Assembly: GCA_041599115.1 (NCBI GenBank) | Contig: JBFHXF010000016.1 | Coordinates: 1-29,282 of the forward strand | Direction: 5' to 3' | Length of the DNA stretch: 29,282 bases | Origin: JACZUI01 sp041599115 | Lineage (GTDB): Bacteria > Actinomycetota > Acidimicrobiia > Spongiisociales > ZC4RG35 | Part shown: positions 8,187 through 15,663 of the stretch, one piece after another | Layout: every line of letters starts with the position of its first letter | How positions within the stretch are numbered: position 1 is the first letter of the stretch | Made by a program: the position numbers and the translations under genes | Notes under the pieces: generated by a model | Database searches by the model: none | What the model was told of the DNA's origin: nothing | What the model saw: the letters and a program-made list of their open reading frames with translations, nothing else

Positions 8187-9145
8187 GTGTGGTCGAGGAC
8201 GTGGCGGCTGCTATCCGCTCATCCAACGAGCTGGCTTTGGCCTGCCATGTCGGCCCCGACGGCGACGCTCTCGGATCGATGCTGGGCCTCGGTATCGCGG
8301 CGGTCAACGCTGGTAAAGAAGCCGTCGCGAGCTTCGGGTCACCGTTCGCTGTTCCCGGGAATCTCTCGTTCCTGCCTCTAGATCTCCTGGTCGCGCCGTC
8401 GGAGTTCCCGAAGTCACCGCCGCTGATGGTCGTGTTCGACGCCGGCTCGGCTGAACGGCTGGGTGAGCTCGAAGCGAATGCGAACTCGGCTTCCCAAGTG
8501 GTCGTCATCGATCATCATGTGACCAACGAGGGTTTCGGCCACCTGCAACTGATCGATCCTGCGGCCGCTGCCACCGCCGAGCTGGTTGCCCAGGTTCTCG
8601 ATGCTCTTGGCTGGCCGATCACCAAAGACGTCGCCACCTGTCTCCACACCGCGATCGTGACCGACACGGGTCGATTTCAGTACACCAACACGCGCCCGGA
8701 GACCCTGACGCTTGCGGCGCGTCTCATCGGAGCTGGGGCCAAACCCGATGAGATCTCGCGCCATGTCTACGAGGAGGCACCTTTCGGGTTCCTCAAGGTG
8801 GCCGGGGCCGCTCTGTCAGAGGTGCGCTTGGATGAGGAAGAGAGCCTGGTCAGTGCGGTCGTCACCGACGACGACCTCAAGTCGGCCGGCATCGATTGGG
8901 GTGACATCGACAATCTGATCAACATCGTCCGCCTCGCCGAAGAGGCCGACACCGCGGTCATCGCCAAGGTGCACGAGGACGGTCGCATAAAAGTGAGCCT
9001 CAGGTCAAGGGGGGCCACCGACGTTGGCGGGCTCGCCTCCGAGATGGGCGGAGGCGGCCATCGGCTGGCTGCCGGATTCACCTACGAGGGCGAAGCCACC
9101 GCCGTCCTCGAGGAGATTCGCAAGCGAATCGGCAGATTTCGATGA
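8183..9145 (+). CDS. nrnA: DHH/DHHA1 phosphoesterase, NrnA-type oligoribonuclease / pAp phosphatase
   Basis: Proteins of this family degrade nanoRNAs and dephosphorylate pAp; mycobacterial relatives also act on cyclic dinucleotides (family knowledge). The 320-residue protein has the DHH domain motifs HVGPDGDALGS (22-32) and the signature DHH (111-113), both Mn2+-binding. The DHHA1 domain shows GGGGHRLAAG near 290-299. The ATG at 8183 overlaps the rbfA stop and has a strong GGAGGAGG just upstream. Its stop overlaps truB in the same ATGA manner. Position between rbfA and truB is the usual place for this gene in Actinomycetota and Bacillota. Which substrate matters most in the cell cannot be read from sequence. 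Confidence 0.9.
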   Translation: MSVVEDVAAAIRSSNELALACHVGPDGDALGSMLGLGIAAVNAGKEAVASFGSPFAVPGNLSFLPLDLLVAPSEFPKSPPLMVVFDAGSAERLGELEANANSASQVVVIDHHVTNEGFGHLQLIDPAAAATAELVAQVLDALGWPITKDVATCLHTAIVTDTGRFQYTNTRPETLTLAARLIGAGAKPDEISRHVYEEAPFGFLKVAGAALSEVRLDEEESLVSAVVTDDDLKSAGIDWGDIDNLINIVRLAEEADTAVIAKVHEDGRIKVSLRSRGATDVGGLASEMGGGGHRLAAGFTYEGEATAVLEEIRKRIGRFR

Positions 9146-10020
9146 CGGAAGGCTTCCTCGTCGTCGACAAACCTTCCGGTCTGAGCTCGAACGCCGTCGT
9201 CGAACAGGTGAGGCGAACGACAGGAATAAAGAAGGCAGGTCACGCCGGGACACTGGATCCAATGGCTACCGGGGCGCTCGTGGTGGCCATGGGACCGGTC
9301 ACCAGGCTCATCAGATTCGTTCAGGAGCAGCCGAAGGAGTACCTCGCCACTGCCCAATTCGGGGTCGAGACCGACACACTCGACGCCGACGGCGCCATCC
9401 TCAGTCGCGAGCCGATGGACATAACCGAGGCCGACCTGGAAACGGTCGCAGGAAGATTCGTGGGGACGATCCACCAGGTCCCACCGATGGTCTCGGCGTT
9501 GAAACATGAGGGTCGTCGTCTCTATGAACTTGCTCGGGCAGGTGTGAGCGTCGAACGCGCGGCGCGACCGATCGTCATCCACGAGCTCGAGATTCGCTCG
9601 GTCCAGCCCGGCCCGTACCCGGATGTGGAGTTTCGGGTCGTCTGCGGCGCAGGGACCTATGTGCGGTCTCTGGCCGAGGACATGGCCGCTGCCCTTGGGG
9701 GTCACGCCCATTTGACCTTCCTGAGACGGACGCGCATCGGGTCGCTGTCCCTCGTTGACCACGGCATCGGTTTTGACGATCTGGATCGGTGGGCCGATGC
9801 CTTGTTGACGCCCTCGCAGGCTCTTGGAGATCTTCCGTCGGTGACCGTGGACGAGGCCACCGAGAGCGGAGTTCACAACGGTGTGCCCTTTGTCGGAGGT
9901 GTCCTGGTTCGGGGCCCCGAGGGGGTTCCGATGCGGGTTCTCGATCAGTCAGGCGCTTTGATCGCCATCTACCGGCGAACCGGTGAACAGGCACGACCGG
10001 AAGTGGTGATCCCAAGGTGA
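9142..10020 (+). CDS. truB: tRNA pseudouridine(55) synthase TruB
   Basis: TruB isomerises U55 in the T-loop of tRNAs. The opening GFLVVDKPSGLSS and the catalytic loop GHAGTLDPMATG, with catalytic Asp39, are diagnostic. The motifs QPKEYLATAQFGVETDTLDADG, VPPMVSALKHEGRRLYELAR and RVVCGAGTYVRSLAEDMAAAL follow in the normal order. At 292 residues the length is usual, including the C-terminal PUA-like region. ATG 9142 overlaps the stop of the DHH gene, and the stop overlaps the GTG start of ribF (GTGA, 10017-10020). It therefore sits in a tightly coupled translation-maturation operon. Confidence 0.96.
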   Translation: MTEGFLVVDKPSGLSSNAVVEQVRRTTGIKKAGHAGTLDPMATGALVVAMGPVTRLIRFVQEQPKEYLATAQFGVETDTLDADGAILSREPMDITEADLETVAGRFVGTIHQVPPMVSALKHEGRRLYELARAGVSVERAARPIVIHELEIRSVQPGPYPDVEFRVVCGAGTYVRSLAEDMAAALGGHAHLTFLRRTRIGSLSLVDHGIGFDDLDRWADALLTPSQALGDLPSVTVDEATESGVHNGVPFVGGVLVRGPEGVPMRVLDQSGALIAIYRRTGEQARPEVVIPR

Positions 10021-10946
10021 AGCTTCACAAAGGATCTTGGCGGGACTGGCACCCGGAGTCGGACGGCAGCTCGGTGACGGTAGGGGTGTTGGACGGTGTC
10101 CATCTCGGTCATCGGCGTCTCGTCGCCGAGGTCGTTGCCGATGGACTAGCACCCACCGTCGTCACCTTCGACCCTCACCCGATCGAAACTCTGGTTCCCG
10201 GGACAAACCCTCGCTTGATAACGGACCTCGCAGAGCGAATCGACCTTCTGGCCTCGATCGGAATCGAGCGTGTGGCCGTCCTCGACCTGGCAGAGATCAG
10301 AGAGCTGTCGCCGGAGACATTTGTGTCTGAGATCCTGGTGGGAAAGCTGGCGGCAAGGAGGGTGGTGACTGGAGTCGACTTCCAGTTCGGCAAGAACCGC
10401 ACCGGAAACGTCGCTCTCCTCGCATCGTTGTCTGATCGAATGGGCTTCACCCTGGACGTGATAGATCTGGTGATCTCGAACGGCACCGTGTCGTCTTCGA
10501 GAATCCGGGGATTGATAGAGACCCAACGCGTCGCCGAGGCCGCCGAGTTGCTCGGATCGCGGTATCGAATGACGAACACGGTCATCGATGGAGACAAGCG
10601 AGGCCGGGAAATCGGTTTCCCGACGGCGAATCTGAACCCACCCGATCGCAAGGTCATCCCCGGCGACGGTGTCTATGCGGCATTGGCTGTCGTGGACGGC
10701 GAGGTGCATCCCGCGGCAGTGAACGTTGGAGTCCGACCAACATTTGGTGGCGGCTCCCGGGTCATCGAGGCTTATCTTCTCGATTACGAGAACGATCTCT
10801 ATGACAAGAGGATGACGTTGGAGTTCGTCGATTGCATTCGAGATGAGTTGCGGTTCGACTCCATCGACGATCTGATCGCGAGGATGAAAGAAGACGTTCG
10901 TCAGACCCGGTCCATCCTTGCGGAGACGAAGACGAATATGAGTTGA
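10017..10946 (+). CDS. ribF: Bifunctional riboflavin kinase / FAD synthetase RibF
   Basis: RibF converts riboflavin to FMN and then to FAD. The N-terminal FMN adenylyltransferase domain shows GVLDGVHLGH (23-32), FDPHP (51-55) and the SSSRIRGLI motif. The C-terminal riboflavin kinase domain shows GREIGFPTANL (about 196-206) and PGDGVYAA. The length of 309 residues is standard for the two-domain enzyme. GTG 10017 overlaps the truB stop, so expression is probably translationally coupled and not controlled by its own leader; there is no room for an FMN riboswitch. rpsO begins 57 bases after the stop, as in many actinobacterial genomes. Confidence 0.96.
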   Translation: MKLHKGSWRDWHPESDGSSVTVGVLDGVHLGHRRLVAEVVADGLAPTVVTFDPHPIETLVPGTNPRLITDLAERIDLLASIGIERVAVLDLAEIRELSPETFVSEILVGKLAARRVVTGVDFQFGKNRTGNVALLASLSDRMGFTLDVIDLVISNGTVSSSRIRGLIETQRVAEAAELLGSRYRMTNTVIDGDKRGREIGFPTANLNPPDRKVIPGDGVYAALAVVDGEVHPAAVNVGVRPTFGGGSRVIEAYLLDYENDLYDKRMTLEFVDCIRDELRFDSIDDLIARMKEDVRQTRSILAETKTNMS

Positions 10947-11003
10947 ATGCTCGAAGCTGTTACAGTTCCCGGAGTTCCCCCGTTTAATCAGGTTTTCCGC
11001 GCA

Positions 11004-11261
11004 ATGAAGACAACCACCGAGATCATCGCCGAATTCGGCACTCATGAGAGCGACACCGGCTCCCCAGAGGTGCAGGTCGCTGCGCTGACCGAGCGCATCA
11101 ATCATCTCACTGAACATCTCCGAGACAACAAGCACGATCATCACAGCCGTCGTGGGCTTTTGATGATGGTCGGTAAGCGTCGTCGTCTCCTCGATTACCT
11201 GCGTCGGCAGGACGTCGAGCGTTATCGAAGTCTCATAGCCAGGTTGGGCTTGCGTCGATAA
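11004..11261 (+). CDS. rpsO: 30S ribosomal protein S15
   Basis: S15 binds the central domain of 16S rRNA early in 30S assembly. ATG 11004 gives 85 residues, close to the usual 89, and matches the family from its N-terminus (KTTTEIIAEFG, then HESDTGSPEVQVA). HLTEHLRDNKHDHHSRRGLL and KRRRLLDYLRRQD are the rRNA-contact region. The frame is open to ATG 10947, but the 19 extra residues are not S15-like. No Shine-Dalgarno sequence is evident. A weak promoter-like pair (GTTACA at 10959-10964, 18 bases, TTTAAT at 10983-10988) could give a very short leader. pnp follows after a structured gap of 193 bases, the classical rpsO-pnp pairing. Confidence 0.95.
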   Translation: MKTTTEIIAEFGTHESDTGSPEVQVAALTERINHLTEHLRDNKHDHHSRRGLLMMVGKRRRLLDYLRRQDVERYRSLIARLGLRR

Positions 11262-11271
11262 CGACAGCTTT

Positions 11272-11301
11272 CATGAGGGCCGGTTTGGACCGGTCTTCAT
11301 G
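11272..11301 (+). terminator. Stem-loop directly after rpsO (attenuator-like)
   Basis: CATGAGGGCCGGT (11272-11284) pairs with ACCGGTCTTCATG (11289-11301) across the loop TTGG, giving 13 continuous pairs of which two are G-U. It begins 10 bases after the rpsO stop. Only a short TTTAT follows, so termination would be partial at best. A terminator or attenuator at this place is known between rpsO and pnp in Escherichia coli; equivalence here is inference. Confidence 0.5.
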
Positions 11302-11306
11302 TTTAT

Positions 11307-11348
11307 CCGGGTTATTGCCCGGGAGAGTTTCGGGCCAGATTGTGCCCG
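11307..11348 (+). promoter_or_regulatory. Two tandem small hairpins in the rpsO-pnp gap
   Basis: CCGGG (11307-11311) pairs with CCCGG (11318-11322) over TTATTG. CGGGC (11331-11335) pairs with GCCCG (11344-11348) over an 8-base loop. The arms are similar enough to exchange partners (for example 11307-11311 with 11345-11349), so alternative folds are possible. Each alone is weak; they matter as part of the structured pnp leader. Confidence 0.35.
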
Positions 11349-11375
11349 GGATCACCAAAGAAATGAGCCATGTCG

Positions 11376-11423
11376 GTTGTCAGTGGCCATGCCTCGCCAA
11401 TCCGAGCCATGACCACTGCCAAC
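11376..11423 (+). promoter_or_regulatory. Long leader stem-loop upstream of pnp
   Basis: The left arm GTTG-T-CAGTGGCCATG-C-CTCG (11376-11396) pairs with the right arm CGAG-C-CATGACCACTG-C-CAAC (11403-11423) around the loop CCAATC. This gives 18 Watson-Crick pairs with three single-base mismatches. It ends 19 bases before the pnp Shine-Dalgarno sequence AAGGAG (11443-11448). In E. coli a long double-stranded pnp leader is cut by RNase III and PNPase then represses its own translation. The placement suggests a similar autoregulatory structure here, which is inference. Confidence 0.55.
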
Positions 11424-11454
11424 GGGCGGGCTCCCGATAGACAAGGAGCACTAC

Positions 11455-13875
11455 GTGCCCGAAACCTCAGTAAGAGGCGTCATCGGCGGCAAGGAATTCG
11501 TCCTGAGCACCGGCAAACTCGCCGGCCAGGCCAACGGAGCCGTTGTCGCCACCATCGGTGGGACCGAAATGCTGGTCACCGCCACCGCAAACAAAAAGCC
11601 CCGAGAGGGAGTGGACTTCTTCCCTCTCACCGTCGACTTCGAAGAACGGATGTATTCCGTCGGCCGAATCCCGGGCTCGTTCTTTCGTCGGGAGGGACGC
11701 CCTTCCGAGAAGGCGATCCTCACTTGCCGGCTCATTGACCGCCCGTTGCGACCGTCGTTCCGCGAGGGGTATCGCAACGAGACCCACATTGTGGTCACCT
11801 CGCTTTCGGTCGATCAGGAGAACCCTTTCGACGTCATCGCCCTCAACGGTGCGTCTGCGGCTCTCTCGGTTTCCGATATTCCATTTGAGGGTCCGCTCGG
11901 TGGGATTCGGCTCGGACTGAAGAAGGGCGAGTGGGTGGCGTTCCCGACGGAAGCCGACCTGGAAGAGTCAGTTTTCGAGCTCGTCGTGGCCGGCCGCCGC
12001 AACTCCGAGGGAGTGATCGATATCACCATGGTCGAGGCAGGGGCGACCCAGAACGGGCTTCGTTTGATCGCCGACGGCGACCGCCCTTCCGACGAGGAAG
12101 CCGTCGCCCAGGGTCTCGAAGAGGCCAAGGCCTACATAGGACAGCTGATCGACCTCCAGAACGAACTGGCCGGAACGGTGGATATCGCAGCGGCCGATTG
12201 GCCGGTGGCCGTCGATTACACCGACGAGATGTACGCCCGGGTCGAAACGTTGGCGGCGCCCAAACTGGGGGCAGTCCTTTCGATTGCCGGCAAGCAGGAG
12301 CGTCAGACCGCCGAAGCGGAAGCACTTCAGATGACGATCGATGAGCTAGGTCTTGCTGAGGACGATGAAGATGGTCTGGCCCAGGCGAAGCGGGCCTTCA
12401 AGTCTGTCTTCAAGAAAGTGGCACGGGACCGTGTCGTGGACCAAGGAGTTCGCCTCGACGGGCGCGGTCTGACCGATATTCGACCCCTCAGCATCGAGGT
12501 CGGTGTTGTTGAGCGGACTCATGGGTCTGGTCTCTTCCAGCGAGGGGAGACCCAGGTTCTGAACATCACCACCCTGGGCATGCTCAAGATGGAGCAGATG
12601 CTCGACACCCTCGACATCGAGGACTCCAAGCGGTACATGCACCACTACAACTTCCCACCGTTCTCAACCGGTGAGGCCGGGTTCATGCGTGGTCCCAAAC
12701 GCCGCGAGATCGGGCACGGCGCCCTCGCCGAGAAGGCCTTGTTGCCTGTCATCCCCGAGGCGGAGGAGTTTCCTTACGCCTTGCGGCTGGTCTCAGAGGT
12801 ACTGGCCTCCAACGGTTCCAGCTCCATGGCGTCCGTCTGCGCTTCCAGCTTGTCGTTGATGGACGCCGGCGTCCCCGTCATTGCGCCTGTTGCCGGCATC
12901 GCCATGGGTCTGATCCATCAGGGCGGCAAATACGTGACGCTCACGGACATACTCGGGGCGGAAGACGCCCTCGGCGATATGGACTTCAAAGTCGCCGGCA
13001 CTGCCGACGTCATAACGGCGCTTCAACTCGATACCAAGATCCAGGGTCTTCCCTCCGAAGTGCTCGAGAAGGCCCTCGATCAGGCTCGCGATGCGCGTAT
13101 GTTCATCCTGGCCGCGATGGCGGAGGTCATAGCCGAGCCACGCACCGAAATGAACAAGTGGGCTCCCCGAATCGAGTCCATCGAAATCCCGAAGGACAAG
13201 ATCGGCGAGGTCATCGGGCCCAAAGGTGCGGTCATTCGCGAGCTGGAGGCCGAGACCGGGGCGAGCATCGAGATCGAGGAGACCGATGGCAAGGGCATCG
13301 TGAGGATTGCGTCATCGGACGGAGCGGCTCTTGCGGCTGCCCGCGAGAGAATCACACAGATCGCATTTCCGCCCGAAGTGGAGATGGGAGCCGAGTACGA
13401 GGGCAAGGTGGTCAACATCACCAAGTTCGGGGCGTTCGTCAACCTGCTTCCGGGCCGGGATGGACTGCTCCACATCTCGCGTCTCGACGGATCCAAGCGT
13501 GTGGAAAGGGTCGAGGACTACCTGAGCGACGGCCAGATGTTGAAGGTCCGGGTGCGTGAGATCGACAGGGGCAAAGTGAGTCTCGAATTAGTCGAGGCCC
13601 TCGAGGGAGCGACACTGCCGGCCGCGGAACCACCCAAGCAGGGTGGCGACCGCGGCGGTCGCGATGATGGCGGTCGCGGTGGCCGCGATCGCGGGCGGTC
13701 CGATCGAGACCGTGGTCGCGGTGATCGCAGCGGTGGCAACCGGTCCAGGGAGGCGAGATCCGCCGACCGCGAACCGGCGGAGGGCAACCGTTCCCCCGCC
13801 GCGGTGAGCGGCGGAGAGCGGCGACGGGCCGCGATCAGCTTCGAGGAAAGCTTCGAGGGTAGGCCTCAGGACTGA
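11455..13875 (+). CDS. pnp: Polyribonucleotide nucleotidyltransferase (PNPase)
   Basis: PNPase is the trimeric phosphorolytic 3'-5' exoribonuclease of RNA decay. GTG 11455 has AAGGAG at 11443-11448. Two RNase PH-like domains flank a helical domain: the first covers about 1-230 (EERMYSVGRIPGSFFRREGR), the second about 320-550, with RGETQVLNITTLG, the FSTGEAGFMRGPKRREIGHG region and GSSSMASVCASSLSLMDAG. A KH domain (about 571-635, KIGEVIGPKGAVIRELEAET) and an S1 domain (about 643-715, GKVVNITKFGAFVNLLPGRDG) follow. The last 90 residues are low-complexity; about 728-765 is an Arg/Gly/Asp-rich stretch (GGDRGGRDDGGRGGRDRG and continuing). The 806 residues exceed the usual length of about 700-750 because of this tail. 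Confidence 0.98.
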   Translation: MPETSVRGVIGGKEFVLSTGKLAGQANGAVVATIGGTEMLVTATANKKPREGVDFFPLTVDFEERMYSVGRIPGSFFRREGRPSEKAILTCRLIDRPLRPSFREGYRNETHIVVTSLSVDQENPFDVIALNGASAALSVSDIPFEGPLGGIRLGLKKGEWVAFPTEADLEESVFELVVAGRRNSEGVIDITMVEAGATQNGLRLIADGDRPSDEEAVAQGLEEAKAYIGQLIDLQNELAGTVDIAAADWPVAVDYTDEMYARVETLAAPKLGAVLSIAGKQERQTAEAEALQMTIDELGLAEDDEDGLAQAKRAFKSVFKKVARDRVVDQGVRLDGRGLTDIRPLSIEVGVVERTHGSGLFQRGETQVLNITTLGMLKMEQMLDTLDIEDSKRYMHHYNFPPFSTGEAGFMRGPKRREIGHGALAEKALLPVIPEAEEFPYALRLVSEVLASNGSSSMASVCASSLSLMDAGVPVIAPVAGIAMGLIHQGGKYVTLTDILGAEDALGDMDFKVAGTADVITALQLDTKIQGLPSEVLEKALDQARDARMFILAAMAEVIAEPRTEMNKWAPRIESIEIPKDKIGEVIGPKGAVIRELEAETGASIEIEETDGKGIVRIASSDGAALAAARERITQIAFPPEVEMGAEYEGKVVNITKFGAFVNLLPGRDGLLHISRLDGSKRVERVEDYLSDGQMLKVRVREIDRGKVSLELVEALEGATLPAAEPPKQGGDRGGRDDGGRGGRDRGRSDRDRGRGDRSGGNRSREARSADREPAEGNRSPAAVSGGERRRAAISFEESFEGRPQD

Positions 13876-13893
13876 ATCGGCCGAACGGTCTGC

Positions 13894-13937
13894 AAAGGGG
13901 TCGGGGACAGTGGGATACCACGGTCCCAGGCCCCTTT
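13894..13937 (+). terminator. Strong stem-loop terminator after pnp
   Basis: AAAGGGGTCGGGGAC (13894-13908) pairs with GTCCCAGGCCCCTTT (13923-13937) with one G-U pair and one mismatch, and an inner TGG-GATA-CCA extends it. It lies 18 bases after the pnp stop. The descending arm ends in TTT and then CGTCAT, so the U-tract is short, as is common in high-GC genomes. It marks the end of the long plus-strand housekeeping block. Confidence 0.65.
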
Positions 13938-13976
13938 CGTCATACAATTGGCACCAGTCCACCCCCGGGAGCAACC

Positions 13977-14675
13977 TTGGCAGTCGAAACGGTGGGAACC
14001 GTGAAGATGAGGGGCGAAGAGGCTCGTGGTATCGCCGTGAGCATCATCGTGGACGATCTACATATTCGTCTCGTTTCTGGTGAAGAGCTGATCGGGGATT
14101 GGGATATCTCCCAGATCGGGATCACCGCCCTCAACGAAGGGTTCAACATCCGAGCCGAGGGCGAGGAATTCGTGCTTCACACCGATAATGACGCAGCTGT
14201 GGCCGACAGTCTTGGCCTGGCGACCGCCTCACCGCGCATGGCTCGGTTGGTTGCGGCCTCACACCCGCCGGAAGAACGTGTTCCCGAGCCCGAGCCGGAG
14301 CTTCCCCGGTCACAGCTTGGCGCCATTGGTTTTGCCCTCGGAGGGGTATTGGTGCTGGTCGGCGGGGTCGTCCTTCGGATCGCCCAAGGTGGCGATCAGA
14401 CGGTCGGATCGGTCGACGACGGTGGCCCCGTCTGGATGGCGTATGTGGTCGGCGGGGTCCTGATGGTGGCAAACGGCTATCTACTTGCCATCGGGCCGAA
14501 GTGGGCCCGGGCCGCCGCCTTTTTGACCATGGCCACCCTGGTTGCGGTCTTCGTGATCACGGCTCAAGGCAGTCCGCCCGCGGTGGATTTGATCTTTCCC
14601 TACGGGTTTGTAGCCGGCGGTCTCGTCGTGGGTGTGGCGATGCTGTTCAGCGGGACGATTTCTCCGCGTAACTGA
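13977..14675 (+). CDS. Four-TM membrane protein with N-terminal small beta domain, function unknown
   Basis: I do not recognise a named family. TTG 13977 (GGGAG at 13967-13971) gives 232 residues; ATG 14007 is an alternative. Residues about 12-80 form a predicted beta-rich soluble domain (IAVSIIVDDLHIRLV, then GEELIGDWDISQIGI and FNIRAEGEEFVLHTD) with a GDW turn. A linker rich in Pro and Glu (about 98-111) follows. Four hydrophobic segments are seen at about 113-134, 151-172, 178-196 and 204-225, so the N-terminal domain sits on one side of the membrane. The N-terminal domain resembles the small minus-strand protein at 21712-22032, including spacing around GDW/GSW. The gene stands between the pnp terminator and a MutM-like gene that starts 15 bases after its stop. 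Confidence 0.7.
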   Translation: MAVETVGTVKMRGEEARGIAVSIIVDDLHIRLVSGEELIGDWDISQIGITALNEGFNIRAEGEEFVLHTDNDAAVADSLGLATASPRMARLVAASHPPEERVPEPEPELPRSQLGAIGFALGGVLVLVGGVVLRIAQGGDQTVGSVDDGGPVWMAYVVGGVLMVANGYLLAIGPKWARAAAFLTMATLVAVFVITAQGSPPAVDLIFPYGFVAGGLVVGVAMLFSGTISPRN

Positions 14676-14690
14676 TCGACTAGAGCCCGC

Positions 14691-15626
14691 GTGCCCGAGC
14701 TTCCGGACATCGTCGTCTACATCGAGGCTCTGGAAGCACGTGTCTCTGGTGACAGGTTGCAGGCCGTCAGGATCGCCTCACCGTCGGTCCTGAGGACATT
14801 CCAACCTCCATACGACGCCGTCGCTGGTCAGGTTGTGAGCGAGATCCGCCGGGTCGGCAAACGTATCGTGTTCGGTTTCGCAGATGGAACGCCTCCCCGT
14901 GTGGGAAGTGGCATTGGCGGGGAACCCGATGAGGCAGGCTTATATCTCGTGATCCATCTGATGGTCGCAGGCAGGCTTCGATGGGAGTCTCCGGGTAAGC
15001 CGATCCCGAAGAAGGTGGGCCTCGCCGCCCTCGATTTTGCCGGGGGCTCCCTCATCCTCACCGAACAGGGGACGCACAAGCGCGCAGGTATCTGGGTGGT
15101 CCGGGGTCTTGACGGTGTTGCGGCGCTGGACCGCGGAGGAGTCGAACCCCTGGATGTCACTTCCGAGGAGTTCGCCGTGGCTCTGAGGGGGGAAAACCGG
15201 ACTCTGAAGCGGGCTCTCACCGACCCCAGGATCTTCTCGGGGATCGGCAATGCCTATTCAGACGAGATCCTCTGGGAAGCCGGGCTATCGCCGGTGAAGA
15301 CGACCGCACGGCTGACCGATGAAGAGGTCGTTCGCCTCCATCAAGCGGTGGTCAGGTCTCTCACCGAGTGGACAAAGCGTCTTCGGGACGAGACAGGCGG
15401 TGACTGGCCAAAGAAGGTGACCGCTTTTCGCGACGATATGGCGGTTCATGGAAAGTACGGCGAAGCCTGCCCGAGGTGTGGCTCGACCGTACAGCGGATT
15501 GTCTACGCGAGTAACGAGACAAACTATTGCGCCACATGTCAGACCGGGGGAAAGCTTCTGGCCGACCGGTCGTTGTCACGTCTGTTGAAGGGTGACTGGC
15601 CGAAGACAATCGAGGAGTTGGAGTAG
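14691..15626 (+). CDS. Fpg/Nei (MutM-like) family DNA glycosylase
   Basis: Members excise oxidised bases and cleave abasic sites. GTG 14691 gives PELPDIVVYIEALE, which places the catalytic proline and glutamate at positions 2 and 3 of the translated frame. The H2TH region is SGIGNAYSDEILWEAGLSP. A zinc finger C260-x2-C263-x16-C280-x2-C283 lies near the C-terminus. The protein has 311 residues against about 270-290 for classical MutM. It reads PELPD instead of the classical PELPE and has extra sequence near 75-85 (RVGSGIGGEPDEAG), which places it in a MutM-like side branch. The preferred lesion cannot be told from sequence. It lies close to the translesion genes imuA-imuB, but a convergent lipoprotein gene separates them. 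Confidence 0.88.
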   Translation: MPELPDIVVYIEALEARVSGDRLQAVRIASPSVLRTFQPPYDAVAGQVVSEIRRVGKRIVFGFADGTPPRVGSGIGGEPDEAGLYLVIHLMVAGRLRWESPGKPIPKKVGLAALDFAGGSLILTEQGTHKRAGIWVVRGLDGVAALDRGGVEPLDVTSEEFAVALRGENRTLKRALTDPRIFSGIGNAYSDEILWEAGLSPVKTTARLTDEEVVRLHQAVVRSLTEWTKRLRDETGGDWPKKVTAFRDDMAVHGKYGEACPRCGSTVQRIVYASNETNYCATCQTGGKLLADRSLSRLLKGDWPKTIEELE

Positions 15627-15663
15627 ATCCAGATCTGTCTTTCCCGGGCAGAGCCTTTTGGGC

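Noticed and set aside
9960..10020. FMN riboswitch before ribF
   Set aside because: ribF overlaps truB by four bases and the upstream DNA is well-conserved truB coding sequence.
10959..10988. Separate promoter for rpsO
   Set aside because: GTTACA and TTTAAT are poor matches with an 18-base spacer, and rpsO follows ribF closely; kept only as a remark in the rpsO entry.
13630..13780. Tandem DNA repeat or CRISPR-like array in the 3' end of pnp
   Set aside because: The repetitive appearance comes from codons for an Arg/Gly/Asp-rich protein tail; there are no regular repeat-spacer units.
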